Origin: Nemertoderma westbladi
Taxonomy: Eukaryota; Xenacoelomorpha; Nemertodermatida; Nemertodermatidae
DNA: 64,000 nt
Assembly (NCBI GenBank): GCA_032718475.1
Contig: JAUCBJ010008014.1
Location: 1 to 64,000 of the forward strand
Direction: 5' to 3'
Shown here: in pieces, positions 1 through 13,000 of the stretch
How positions within the stretch are numbered: position 1 is the stretch's first letter
Layout of the letters: each line of letters starts with the position of its first letter
Translations under genes and position numbers: made by a program
Notes under the pieces: model-generated
What the model was told of the DNA's origin: nothing
Seen by the model: only the letters and a program-made list of their open reading frames with translations
Databases searched by the model: none

Positions 1-1375
1 TACTTACTTATTAAAGTACAATAAAGCCACTACTATATTTAAGTATTATTGGTAGGCAGAGTATTAGGAATGCAAAGTTCAGATCCTCGTGTCTCGGCTA
101 AACCAAGCTCTGGGTAGACCTTGGAAACGACTTGCCTCTTCTCACTGACATTGCTTCGTGCGATATTGCTCTCATACCGTATATTAAATAATACATATAG
201 TAGCGTGATGTCCCTTTAACAGTAGCGTATAACGCAAAATAAATCTGTTAAACCCTTTGACCATCTGTAATTCTAGTCGATTAAGATATCGCGGCACCCA
301 CCGATATACTTGAAAGACAAATTCTAGAATCAGTGGTTAACGTCCCCAGACAAGTTCTGGAATAAATCGGTGCCCATCTCAAATATTAATTATTTAATAT
401 TTGCAAATCTAATAAATCAAAATCTGTAAAATTCAGATCCTTCAACAATTCTAGTCAATTAAGATATCGTAGCATTTACCGATATTCTTAAAAAGACAAT
501 TTTCATAGAATTAAGGATCTTGTGTCCCCAGACATGTTCTAGAATCAAAATATGTCAATTTAATTATCAAATAATAAAATTTCAGGGAATAAATTTAAAT
601 TCATGCCTTTTAATGAATTTAATAAATTGCCATTTTTACGCAATTTATAACATTCCCAAAATTCCATTAATTAATAGATCAAGGGAGCGGAGATTTATCT
701 TATTATGCGTATGAGTGTGCGAAAGTCTCCCAAACATAGTCAATAGCCGATAAAATTCATAAAGCCATGTATAAAACAGGACATTGACCATTAAAGAATT
801 ACTATTAAATAACATCCCAGATCTGTATGCATTGGAATTACCCTAATTCTACCGCTAGCTTTACATAATGTCACCATAGCAACAACCACGCTAGAATTAG
901 AATTGAGTTAAAAGAACAATAGAAAGCTTGTCCCATTGAATAGCATAGGGAATAAATAGCGCACTGCTAGTATCCAAGGATACATAATAATACAGTGACA
1001 TTCTGGAAGGCATTGACTAACGGACAAATGGCCCGAGTGTGTGTAATTTGTGGAAAGTTGTGTGTGTGGTATTTGTGAGTTTATAGGCGAATGTTACTAC
1101 TAAGGTGTGTTTACAGTAGCGAGTCGCAATTGTGAAAGTAACCCTAACTCTCCAGTAAGAACCTGAGGTGTATCTAAGCCTTTGGGACGGACAGTCGAGT
1201 GACTTGTGCCGGTAGTCGTTGTCGTTGTGCGGCTACGTCGTTGGCGAAAGTACAGCGGCGACGACACATCGGCGCTGAGGATCTCGCACTGTCCGGGGGC
1301 AGAGAGGGGTAGGCAGCGACGCCCGCTCGCCTAAATATAAACTCATTATAATATTGATAAACTCATATAGCAGAT
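1..1375. other. No gene recognised
   Basis: I see no convincing coding exon here. The longest open frame (520-714) is AT-rich and featureless. Positions 1,140-1,330 are distinctly GC-rich with many CG dinucleotides, unlike the flanks; this could be a promoter-like or retroelement leader segment, but nothing decides it. A degenerate direct repeat at 268-549 is listed separately. Confidence 0.5.
268..549. repeat. Degenerate direct repeat, two copies about 178 bp apart
   Basis: Two copies of a roughly 95-bp segment lie at about 268-364 and 446-545. Both start with AATTCTAGTC-ATTAAGATATCG, pass through ACCGATAT-CTT and end in GTCCCCAGACA-GTTCT-GAAT. They differ by scattered substitutions and small indels, so the duplication is old. 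No coding frame or terminal inverted repeat is visible. Confidence 0.65.
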
Positions 1376-1783
1376 ATGATTGAGTTGATAGAAGATGATC
1401 TTGGTATCAGGGAGTGATATACTCTACCTTTACAAGCGTTTGTTGATAGCTTAATACGCGGCGATGCTGGTCCAACTGCTGCGGAGGACGACGGTCGTTA
1501 TATCGAACCGCCAATGTCCCAAGAGCAGCTCGCGCGCGAGTTGGACTATAGAAAATTCGCAGCTCGATATACGCAGCGTAATGGTACATATATGGACTTC
1601 TTAACCATTGGCCATTCTATCGATTTACACGATACAGACTATGTCGAACATATCCTACCCAGAGGAGTCGAAACGATAAACCAAAATTCTAATGCGAAAA
1701 TCCTATTCGAAATCGACTCGAAAGAAAAGACATTAAAGAAACAAATAAACGCGGTAACTCCAACATATATTTGGAATTCTTGA
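1376..1783 (+). pseudogene. Unrecognised open frame interrupted by one in-frame TGA
   Basis: An ATG at 1,376 opens a frame of 13 codons ending in LGIRE. A TGA follows at 1,415-1,417, after which the same frame continues uninterrupted to a stop at 1,783 (122 more codons). The predicted peptide is soluble and charged, with a run of acidic residues before an EPPMSQEQLAREL segment; it has no signal peptide or membrane segment. I recognise no domain. A TGG-to-TGA change would explain the stop (Trp in the parent). An alternative is that translation starts at the ATG at 1,514 (89 aa). The GC-rich stretch just upstream could be its leader. It could be a decayed retroelement frame or a chance ORF. Confidence 0.3.
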
Positions 1784-4029
1784 TAGAAGCATTGTAACAA
1801 CAAATAAATATCATCCGCGTTTCCCCTACCAGACGTGCGTCTTTGGTATTATTACGATAAATGCCCTAGACCCAGCCAATAAACGGAAAGACATAAACAT
1901 CCACGGAAACGTTGTGTTAAACACAGTTGTGCTCGTTATATTTACTGGAGTTTCGAGCGAAACTTGTTTGACGTATCACCTATGCTCACTCGGCTCAAAC
2001 GATCCTGGAGTAAACCTACGATCAGAGTCCCGGAATACTCGGTCAAACCTCCTCATTCCTTAGTTGGACCTCAGACCTGCGATCCTGGTGGTGTCGCGGA
2101 TCCTCGCGGACTGTATTCACTGTTCAAAGATCTAGTGCTACCCTAACAATTAATCGGTAACACTCCGACAGTGATTTCTAGCTAGCCGCCCATCTTACCT
2201 AGCCGGATTGTGACGCGGACACCTAATATCACTATCCAACCGTATGGTCGTTCCCGTTTAACGCAATACAACCCTTCATCAAGGTGAAGGAGAGCGTTGT
2301 ACGAAACGAGTTAAACGCTATTCTATAAAGATCAAAAAAGAAACCTGCGTTTGTACAGATAAACGTAAGTTATAACAGTAAGTCCAATCGATAAACGAAT
2401 TGGCCTTATCTCAGTTCGATTGGGAAATCTCGAATCTCTAAGAAGATATCAAGCTTAGAAAACCCTATTCTCTGCGAGAGTTTTGGACAAACGTATCCCA
2501 TGACAAGCGGAGGAAAATCAGCTCGAGGAGAAGCATATCGAAATGGACGAGACACCAACCGTAAACCCAAACCTTCTAATGCAATTGTATTGCACCCTTT
2601 ACCCAGGAGTTATAGCCTTTCTAGTAAAGTGGCTCGCCCCAAAGAGAAAAGGACTCTTGCTGGCCTCGGGAAACTGCGTGAACGCCGTCCGCGCAAGAAA
2701 AACTAACTGTTTAGAGTATCTTTACGTTTAAGAAACTGTGATTTTTATATTTTATAGACTGAAAATCCCATTTTCTGGGAGCGGTGTAAAAGCTTTTGCT
2801 GAATTGCCCGGTTATTTTTCCTTATTTTTCCCGTAAAATACTCTGTAGTTGGTTTAATAGGCGTAAGAGGCCGTATTATTGCTGTATCGGTGTTTTTAGA
2901 GGATCTAAGAGCTATTTCTTCCGTATGTGTACTGTGGAAGGCATAGTTGATGATTCTATGGCAATTCCGTGGCGCAAAAGGGGCTAGATACTCTTGAACA
3001 GTAGATACTATGACGACGGCTAACAGCTGATATTCATACGTGTCGATTTTCTTTGTTCTACGGCTTCTCTTAGTTCAGTCAACCAATCAGAGCGTTTTTA
3101 CGGCTCTTGTACAGAAATTTCCGAGAAATCACGTAATACATTATGGGCAGTGTTATCATTCTGTCTTGAGCCAGGAAGAACGGCTTTGGAATATTTTGTG
3201 CTGTTCTGCTTTTAGCCTAACACTAGTAGGCTTAATTATGAGGACATATATCCGTTATCACTGTGCAACTCAATACTTACCTACTAACCTAACTCAACTG
3301 GGTAACTCAATGGTTAACAACTTACTCAATGCTTGGCTGGTCTTGTCGTGCATACTTTTATAACGTTATACTGCTATTTACTGTCGATTATTCATTATAT
3401 GGTGATGAAATATTATATTGGAATAACGAGAAATAACCCCGAAACCCCAATATTCTTGATATACCGAAGGTAAGAGAGACAGGTTACATATAACGATTGT
3501 GACTTATGTTAAAGTGGTTTGAAGTGAATCTAATGTTATTTGATAGACCCTACATGAGTCGGTCTGTGTTCCTTTTATATGTGACTAAAATCAGTGAAGA
3601 TCGGCAGATTAGTGTGCAGTATTGTGCAGCGTTGTGTATGAGTGAGACTGATAACGAAGCATTTCCTAAAGAATGCGCCATATATGTGAATTGTAACTAA
3701 GCCATATCGTTGTGAGTAGTTTAAGTCATAACTCTGTTTATATAGATAGAGCGCCACGTCCTAAAGGAACTGTTAATATTCCCCGAAGGTGAATAATATT
3801 GTCAGAGATTATATAATACTGTCAGTCGAATAATACATTAGGCTTACATAGCAATAAGATTAAGCTGTCGAAGTCAATCTCCCGGGTATATCCAGCGGGT
3901 GAATGATCGCGCACAGATTGGTTTCAACTAGTGTAGTGAATCAAATACTTGTCAGAGGCTAAAAGCGATTTATTATCTAGAAGACATCCTAATTTGGCGG
4001 GTTAAACTGCCAAAGGTCTGAAAGCGCGA
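1784..4029. other. No gene recognised; several weak ORFs
   Basis: Open frames at about 1,883-2,146, 2,543-2,731 and 3,040-3,363 (all +) have no domain I recognise and no supporting splice structure. The 2,543 frame ends in a basic stretch (WLAPKRKG...VRARKTN). The rest is AT-rich non-coding sequence. The last ~25 bases (from about 4,030) pass directly into the first copy of the 56-bp array. Confidence 0.45.
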
Positions 4030-7000
4030 ACAGCCTACCGATACAGTAAGTATATCGTGGTAGAGTAGAGTAGACACGACGAGACACCGCCTACCGATAC
4101 AGTAAGTATATCGTGGTAGAGTAGAGTAGACACGACGGGACACCGCATACCGGTACAGTAAGTATATCGTGGTAGAGTAGAGTAGACACGACGGGACACC
4201 GCCTACCGATACAGTAAGTATATCGTGGTAGAGTAGAGTAGACACGACGGGACACCGCATACCGGTACAGTAAGTATATCGTGGTAGAGTAGAGTAGACA
4301 CGACGGGACACCGCCTACCGATACAGTAAGTATATCGTGGTAGAGTAGAGTAGACACGACGAGACACCGCCTACCGATACAGTAAGTATATCGTGGTAGA
4401 GTAGAGTAGACACGACGGGACACCGCCTACCGATACAGTAAGTATATCGTGGTAGAGTAGAGTAGACATGACGGGACACCGCCTACCGATACAGTAAGTA
4501 TATCGTGGTAGAGTAGAGTAGACACGACGGGACACCGCCTACCGATACAGTAAGTATATCGTGGTAGAGTAGAGTAGACACGACGGGACACCGCCTACCG
4601 ATACAGTAAGTATATCTTGGTAGAGTAGAGTAGACACGACGGGACACCGCCTACCGATACAGTAAGTATATCGTGGTAGAGTAGAGTAGACACGACGAGA
4701 CACCGCCTACCGATACAGTAAGTATATCGTGGTAGAGTAGACACGACGAGACACCGCCTACCGATACAGTAAGTATATCGTGGTAGAGTAGAGTAGACAC
4801 GACGGGACACCGCATACCGGTACAGTAAGTATATCGTGGTAGAGTAGAGTAGACACGACGGGACACCACCTACCGATACAGTAAGTATATCGTGGTAGAG
4901 TAGACACGACGAGACACCGCCTACCGATACAGTAAGTATATCGTGGTAGAGTAGAGTAGACACGACGAGACACCGCCTACCGATACAGTAAGTATAACGT
5001 GGTAGAGTAGAGTAGACACGACGGGACACCGCCTACCGATACAGTAAGTATATCGTGGTAGAGTAGACACGACGGGACACCGACTACCGATACAGTAAGT
5101 ATATCGTGGTAGAGTAGAGTAGACACGACGGGACACCGCCTACCGGTACAGTAAGTATATAGTGGTAGAGTAGAGTAGAGTAGACACGACGAGACACCGC
5201 CTACCGATACAGTAAGTATATCGTGGTAGAGTAGAGTAGACACGACGGGACACCACCTACCGATACAGTAAGTATATCGTGGTAGAGTAGACACGACGAG
5301 ACACCGCCTACCGATACAGTAAGTATATCGTGGTAGAGTAGAGTAGACACGACGAGACACCGCCTACCGATACAGTAAGTATATCGTGGTAGAGAAGAGT
5401 AGACACGACGGGACACCGCGTACTGATACAGTAAGTATATCGTGGTAGAGTAGAGTAGACACGACGAGACACCGCCTACCGATACAGTAAGTATATCGTG
5501 GTAGAGTAGACACGACGGGACACCGACTACCGATACAGTAAGTATATCGTGGTAGAGTAGACACGACGGGACACCGACTACCGATACAGTAAGTATATCG
5601 TGGTAGAGTAGAGTAGACACGACGGGACACCGCCTACCGGTACAGTAAGTATATAGTGGTAGAGTAGAGTAGAGTAGACACGACGAGACACCGCCTACCG
5701 ATAAAGTAAGTATATCGTGGTAGAGTAGAGTAGACACGACGAGACACCGCCTACCGATACAGTAAGTATATCGTGGTAGAGTAGACACGACGGGACACCG
5801 ACTACCGATACAGTAAGTATATCGTGGTAGAGTAGAGTAGACACGACGGGACACCGCCTACCGGTACAGTAAGTATATAGTGGTAGAGTAGAGTAGAGTA
5901 GACACGACGAGACACCGCCTACCGATAAAGTAAGTATATCGTGGTAGAGTAGAGTAGACACGACGAGACACCGCCTACCGATACAGTAAGTATATCGTGG
6001 TAGAGTAGACACGACGGGACACCGACTACCGATACAGTAAGTATATCGTGGTAGAGTAGAGTAGACACGACGGGACACCGCCTACCGGTACAGTAAGTAT
6101 ATAGTGGTAGAGTAGAGTAGAGTAGACACGACGAGACACCGCCTACCGATACAGTAAGTATATCGTGGTAGAGTAGAGTAGACACGACGAGACACCGCCT
6201 ACCGATACAGTAAGTATATCGTGGTAGAGTAGAGTAGACACGACGGGACACCACCTACCGATACAGTAAGTATATCGTGGTAGAGTAGACACGACGAGAC
6301 ACCGCCTACCGATACAGTAAGTATATCGTGGTAGAGTAGAGTAGACACGACGAGACACCGCCTACCGATAAAGTAAGTATATCGTGGTAGAGTAGAGTAG
6401 ACACGACGAGACACCGCCTACCGATACAGTAAGTATATCGTGGGTAGAGTAGACACGACGGGACACCGCCTACCGGTACAGTAAGTATATAGTGGTAGAG
6501 TAGAGTAGAGTAGACACGACGAGACACCGCCTACCGATACAGTAAGTATATCGTGGTAGAGTAGAGTAGACACGACGGGACACCACCTACCGATACAGTA
6601 AGTATATCGTGGTAGAGTAGACACGACGAGACACCGCCTACCGATACAGTAAGTATATCGTGGTAGAGTAGAGTAGACACGACGAGACACCGCCTACCGA
6701 TACAGTAAGTATATCGTGGTAGAGAAGAGTAGACACGACGGGACACCGCGTACTGATACAGTAAGTATATCGTGGTAGAGTAGAGTAGACACGACGAGAC
6801 ACCGCCTACCGATACAGTAAGTATATCGTGGTAGAGTAGACACGACGGGACACCGACTACCGATACAGTAAGTATATCGTGGTAGAGTAGACACGACGGG
6901 ACACCGACTACCGATACAGTAAGTATATCGTGGTAGAGTAGAGTAGACACGACGGGACACCGCCTACCGGTACAGTAAGTATATAGTGGTAGAGTAGAGT

Positions 7001-10000
7001 AGAGTAGACACGACGAGACACCGCCTACCGATAAAGTAAGTATATCGTGGTAGAGTAGAGTAGACACGACGAGACACCGCCTACCGATACAGTAAGTATA
7101 TCTTGGTAGAGTAGAGTAGACACGACGGGACACCGCCTACCGATACAGTAAGTATATCGTGGTAGAGTAGAGTAGACACGACGAGACACCGCCTACCGAT
7201 ACAGTAAGTATATCGTGGTAGAGTAGACACGACGAGACACCGCCTACCGATACAGTAAGTATATCGTGGTAGAGTAGAGTAGACACGACGGGACACCGCA
7301 TACCGGTACAGTAAGTATATCGTGGTAGAGTAGAGTAGACACGACGGGACACCACCTACCGATACAGTAAGTATATCGTGGTAGAGTAGACACGACGAGA
7401 CACCGCCTACCGATACAGTAAGTATATCGTGGTAGAGTAGAGTAGACACGACGAGACACCGCCTACCGATACAGTAAGTATAACGTGGTAGAGTAGAGTA
7501 GACACGACGGGACACCGCCTACCGATACAGTAAGTATATCGTGGTAGAGTAGACACGACGGGACACCGACTACCGATACAGTAAGTATATCGTGGTAGAG
7601 TAGAGTAGACACGACGGGACACCGCCTACCGGTACAGTAAGTATATAGTGGTAGAGTAGAGTAGAGTAGACACGACGAGACACCGCCTACCGATACAGTA
7701 AGTATATCGTGGTAGAGTAGAGTAGACACGACGGGACACCACCTACCGATACAGTAAGTATATCGTGGTAGAGTAGACACGACGAGACACCGCCTACCGA
7801 TACAGTAAGTATATCGTGGTAGAGTAGAGTAGACACGACGAGACACCGCCTACCGATACAGTAAGTATATCGTGGTAGAGAAGAGTAGACACGACGGGAC
7901 ACCGCGTACTGATACAGTAAGTATATCGTGGTAGAGTAGAGTAGACACGACGAGACACCGCCTACCGATACAGTAAGTATATCTGTGGTAGAGTAGACAC
8001 GACGGGACACCGACTACCGATACAGTAAGTATATCGTGGTAGAGTAGACACGACGGGACACCGACTACCGATACAGTAAGTATATCGTGGTAGAGTAGAG
8101 TAGACACGACGGGACACCGCCTACCGGTACAGTAAGTATATAGTGGTAGAGTAGAGTAGAGTAGACACGACGAGACACCGCCTACCGATAAAGTAAGTAT
8201 ATCGTGGTAGAGTAGAGTAGACACGACGAGACACCGCCTACCGATACAGTAAGTATATCGTGGTAGAGTAGACACGACGGGACACCGACTACCGATACAG
8301 TAAGTATATCGTGGTAGAGTAGAGTAGACACGACGGGACACCGCCTACCGGTACAGTAAGTATATAGTGGTAGAGTAGAGTAGAGTAGACACGACGAGAC
8401 ACCGCCTACCGATAAAGTAAGTATATCGTGGTAGAGTAGAGTAGACACGACGAGACACCGCCTACCGATACAGTAAGTATATCGTGGTAGAGTAGACACG
8501 ACGGGACACCGACTACCGATACAGTAAGTATATCGTGGTAGAGTAGAGTAGACACGACGGGACACCGCCTACCGGTACAGTAAGTATATAGTGGTAGAGT
8601 AGAGTAGAGTAGACACGACGAGACACCGCCTACCGATACAGTAAGTATATCGTGGTAGAGTAGAGTAGACACGACGAGACACCGCCTACCGATACAGTAA
8701 GTATATCGTGGTAGAGTAGAGTAGACACGACGGGACACCACCTACCGATACAGTAAGTATATCGTGGTAGAGTAGACACGACGAGACACCGCCTACCGAT
8801 ACAGTAAGTATATCGTGGTAGAGTAGAGTAGACACGACGAGACACCGCCTACCGATAAAGTAAGTATATCGTGGTAGAGTAGAGTAGACACGACGAGACA
8901 CCGCCTACCGATACAGTAAGTATATCGTGGTAGAGTAGAGTAGACACGACGGGACACCGCCTACCGATACAGTAAGTATATCGTGGTAGAGTAGAGTAGA
9001 CACGACGGGACACCACCTACCGATACAGTAAGTATATCGTGGTAGAGTAGACACGACGAGACACCGCCTACCGATACAGTAAGTATATCGTGGTAGAGTA
9101 GAGTAGACACGACGAGACACCGCCTACCGATAAAGTAAGTATATCGTGGTAGAGTAGAGTAGACACGACGAGACACCGCCTACCGATACAGTAAGTATAT
9201 CGTGGTAGAGTAGAGTAGACACGACGGGACACCACCTACCGATACAGTAAGTATATCGTGGTAGAGTAGACACGACGAGACACCGCCTACCGATACAGTA
9301 AGTATATCGTGGTAGAGTAGAGTAGACACGACGAGACACCGCCTACCGATACAGTAAGTATATCGTGGTAGAGAAGAGTAGACACGACGGGACACCGCGT
9401 ACTGATACAGTAAGTATATCGTGGTAGAGTAGAGTAGACACGACGAGACACCGCCTACCGATACAGTAAGTATATCGTGGTAGAGTAGACACGACGGGAC
9501 ACCGACTACCGATACAGTAAGTATATCGTGGTAGAGTAGACACGACGGGACACCGACTACCGATACAGTAAGTATATCGTGGTAGAGTAGAGTAGACACG
9601 ACGGGACACCGCCTACCGGTACAGTAAGTATATAGTGGTAGAGTAGAGTAGAGTAGACACGACGAGACACCGCCTACCGATAAAGTAAGTATATCGTGGT
9701 AGAGTAGAGTAGACACGACGAGACACCGCCTACCGATACAGTAAGTATATCTTGGTAGAGTAGAGTAGACACGACGGGACACCGCCTACCGATACAGTAA
9801 GTATATCGTGGTAGAGTAGAGTAGACACGACGAGACACCGCCTACCGATACAGTAAGTATATCGTGGTAGAGTAGACACGACGAGACACCGCCTACCGAT
9901 ACAGTAAGTATATCGTGGTAGAGTAGAGTAGACACGACGGGACACCGCATACCGGTACAGTAAGTATATCGTGGTAGAGTAGAGTAGACACGACGGGACA

Positions 10001-13000
10001 CCACCTACCGATACAGTAAGTATATCGTGGTAGAGTAGACACGACGAGACACCGCCTACCGATACAGTAAGTATATCGTGGTAGAGTAGAGTAGACACGA
10101 CGAGACACCGCCTACCGATACAGTAAGTATAACGTGGTAGAGTAGAGTAGACACGACGGGACACCGCCTACCGATACAGTAAGTATATCGTGGTAGAGTA
10201 GACACGACGGGACACCGACTACCGATACAGTAAGTATATCGTGGTAGAGTAGAGTAGACACGACGGGACACCGCCTACCGGTACAGTAAGTATATAGTGG
10301 TAGAGTAGAGTAGAGTAGACACGACGAGACACCGCCTACCGATACAGTAAGTATATCGTGGTAGAGTAGAGTAGACACGACGGGACACCACCTACCGATA
10401 CAGTAAGTATATCGTGGTAGAGTAGACACGACGAGACACCGCCTACCGATACAGTAAGTATATCGTGGTAGAGTAGAGTAGACACGACGAGACACCGCCT
10501 ACCGATACAGTAAGTATATCGTGGTAGAGAAGAGTAGACACGACGGGACACCGCGTACTGATACAGTAAGTATATCGTGGTAGAGTAGAGTAGACACGAC
10601 GAGACACCGCCTACCGATACAGTAAGTATATCGTGGTAGAGTAGACACGACGGGACACCGACTACCGATACAGTAAGTATATCGTGGTAGAGTAGACACG
10701 ACGGGACACCGACTACCGATACAGTAAGTATATCGTGGTAGAGTAGAGTAGACACGACGGGACACCACCTACCGGTACAGTAAGTATATAGTGGTAGAGT
10801 AGAGTAGAGTAGACACGACGAGACACCGCCTACCGATAAAGTAAGTATATCGTGGTAGAGTAGAGTAGACACGACGAGACACCGCCTACCGATACAGTAA
10901 GTATATCGTGGTAGAGTAGACACGACGGGACACCGACTACCGATACAGTAAGTATATCGTGGTAGAGTAGAGTAGACACGACGGGACACCGCCTACCGGT
11001 ACAGTAAGTATATAGTGGTAGAGTAGAGTAGAGTAGACACGACGAGACACCGCCTACCGATAAAGTAAGTATATCGTGGTAGAGTAGAGTAGACACGACG
11101 AGACACCGCCTACCGATACAGTAAGTATATCGTGGTAGAGTAGACACGACGGGACACCGACTACCGATACAGTAAGTATATCGTGGTAGAGTAGAGTAGA
11201 CACGACGGGACACCGCCTACCGGTACAGTAAGTATATAGTGGTAGAGTAGAGTAGAGTAGACACGACGAGACACCGCCTACCGATACAGTAAGTATATCG
11301 TGGTAGAGTAGAGTAGACACGACGAGACACCGCCTACCGATACAGTAAGTATATCGTGGTAGAGTAGAGTAGACACGACGGGACACCACCTACCGATACA
11401 GTAAGTATATCGTGGTAGAGTAGACACGACGAGACACCGCCTACCGATACAGTAAGTATATCGTGGTAGAGTAGAGTAGACACGACGAGACACCGCCTAC
11501 CGATACAGTAAGTATATCGTGGTGGAGTAGAGTAGACACGACGAGACACCGCCTACCGATAAAGTAAGTATATCGTGGTAGAGTAGAGTAGACACGACGA
11601 GACACCGCCTACCGATACAGTAAGTATATCGTGGTAGAGTAGAGTAGACACGACGGGACACCGCCTACCGGTACAGTAAGTATATAGTGGTAGAGTAGAG
11701 TAGAGTAGACACGACGAGACACCGCCTACCGATACAGTAAGTATATCGTGGTAGAGTGGAGTAGACACGACGGGACACCACCTACCGATACAGTAAGTAT
11801 ATCGTGGTAGAGTAGACACGACGAGACACCGCCTACCGATACAGTAAGTATATCGTGGTAGAGTAGAGTAGACACGACGAGACACCGCCTACCGATACAG
11901 TAAGTATATCGTGGTAGAGAAGAGTAGACACGACGGGACACCGCGTACTGATACAGTAAGTATATCGTGGTAGAGTAGAGTAGACACGACGAGACACCGC
12001 CTACCGATACAGTAAGTATATCGTGGTAGAGTAGACACGACGGGACACCGACTACCGATACAGTAAGTATATCGTGGTAGAGTAGACACGACGGGACACC
12101 GACTACCGATACAGTAAGTATATCGTGGTAGAGTAGAGTAGACACGACGGGACACCGCCTACCGGTACAGTAAGTATATAGTGGTAGAGTAGAGTAGAGT
12201 AGACACGACGAGACACCGCCTACCGATAAAGTAAGTATATCGTGGTAGAGTAGAGTAGACACGACGAGACACCGCCTACCGATACAGTAAGTATATCGTG
12301 GTAGAGTAGACACGACGGGACACCGACTACCGATACAGTAAGTATATCGTGGTAGAGTAGAGTAGACACGACGGGACACCGCCTACCGGTACAGTAAGTA
12401 TATAGTGGTAGAGTAGAGTAGAGTAGACACGACGAGACACCGCCTACCGATAAAGTAAGTATATCGTGGTAGAGTAGAGTAGACACGACGAGACACCGCC
12501 TACCGATACAGTAAGTATATCGTGGTAGAGTAGACACGACGGGACACCGACTACCGATACAGTAAGTATATCGTGGTAGAGTAGAGTAGACACGACGGGA
12601 CACCGCCTACCGGTACAGTAAGTATATAGTGGTAGAGTAGAGTAGAGTAGACACGACGAGACACCGCCTACCGATACAGTAAGTATATCGTGGTAGAGTA
12701 GAGTAGACACGACGAGACACCGCCTACCGATACAGTAAGTATATCGTGGTAGAGTAGAGTAGACACGACGGGACACCACCTACCGATACAGTAAGTATAT
12801 CGTGGTAGAGTAGACACGACGAGACACCGCCTACCGATACAGTAAGTATATCGTGGTAGAGTAGAGTAGACACGACGAGACACCGCCTACCGATACAGTA
12901 AGTATATCGTGGTGGAGTAGAGTAGACACGACAAGACACCGCCTACCGATACAGTAAGTATATCGTGGTAGAGTAGAGTAGACACGACGGGACACCGCCT

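Noticed and set aside
3960-4050. A coding exon ending at the first donor of array A
   Set aside because: All three frames between the nearest plausible acceptor (TTATCTAG at about 3,980) and the donor contain stops. A non-coding exon remains possible but unsupported.
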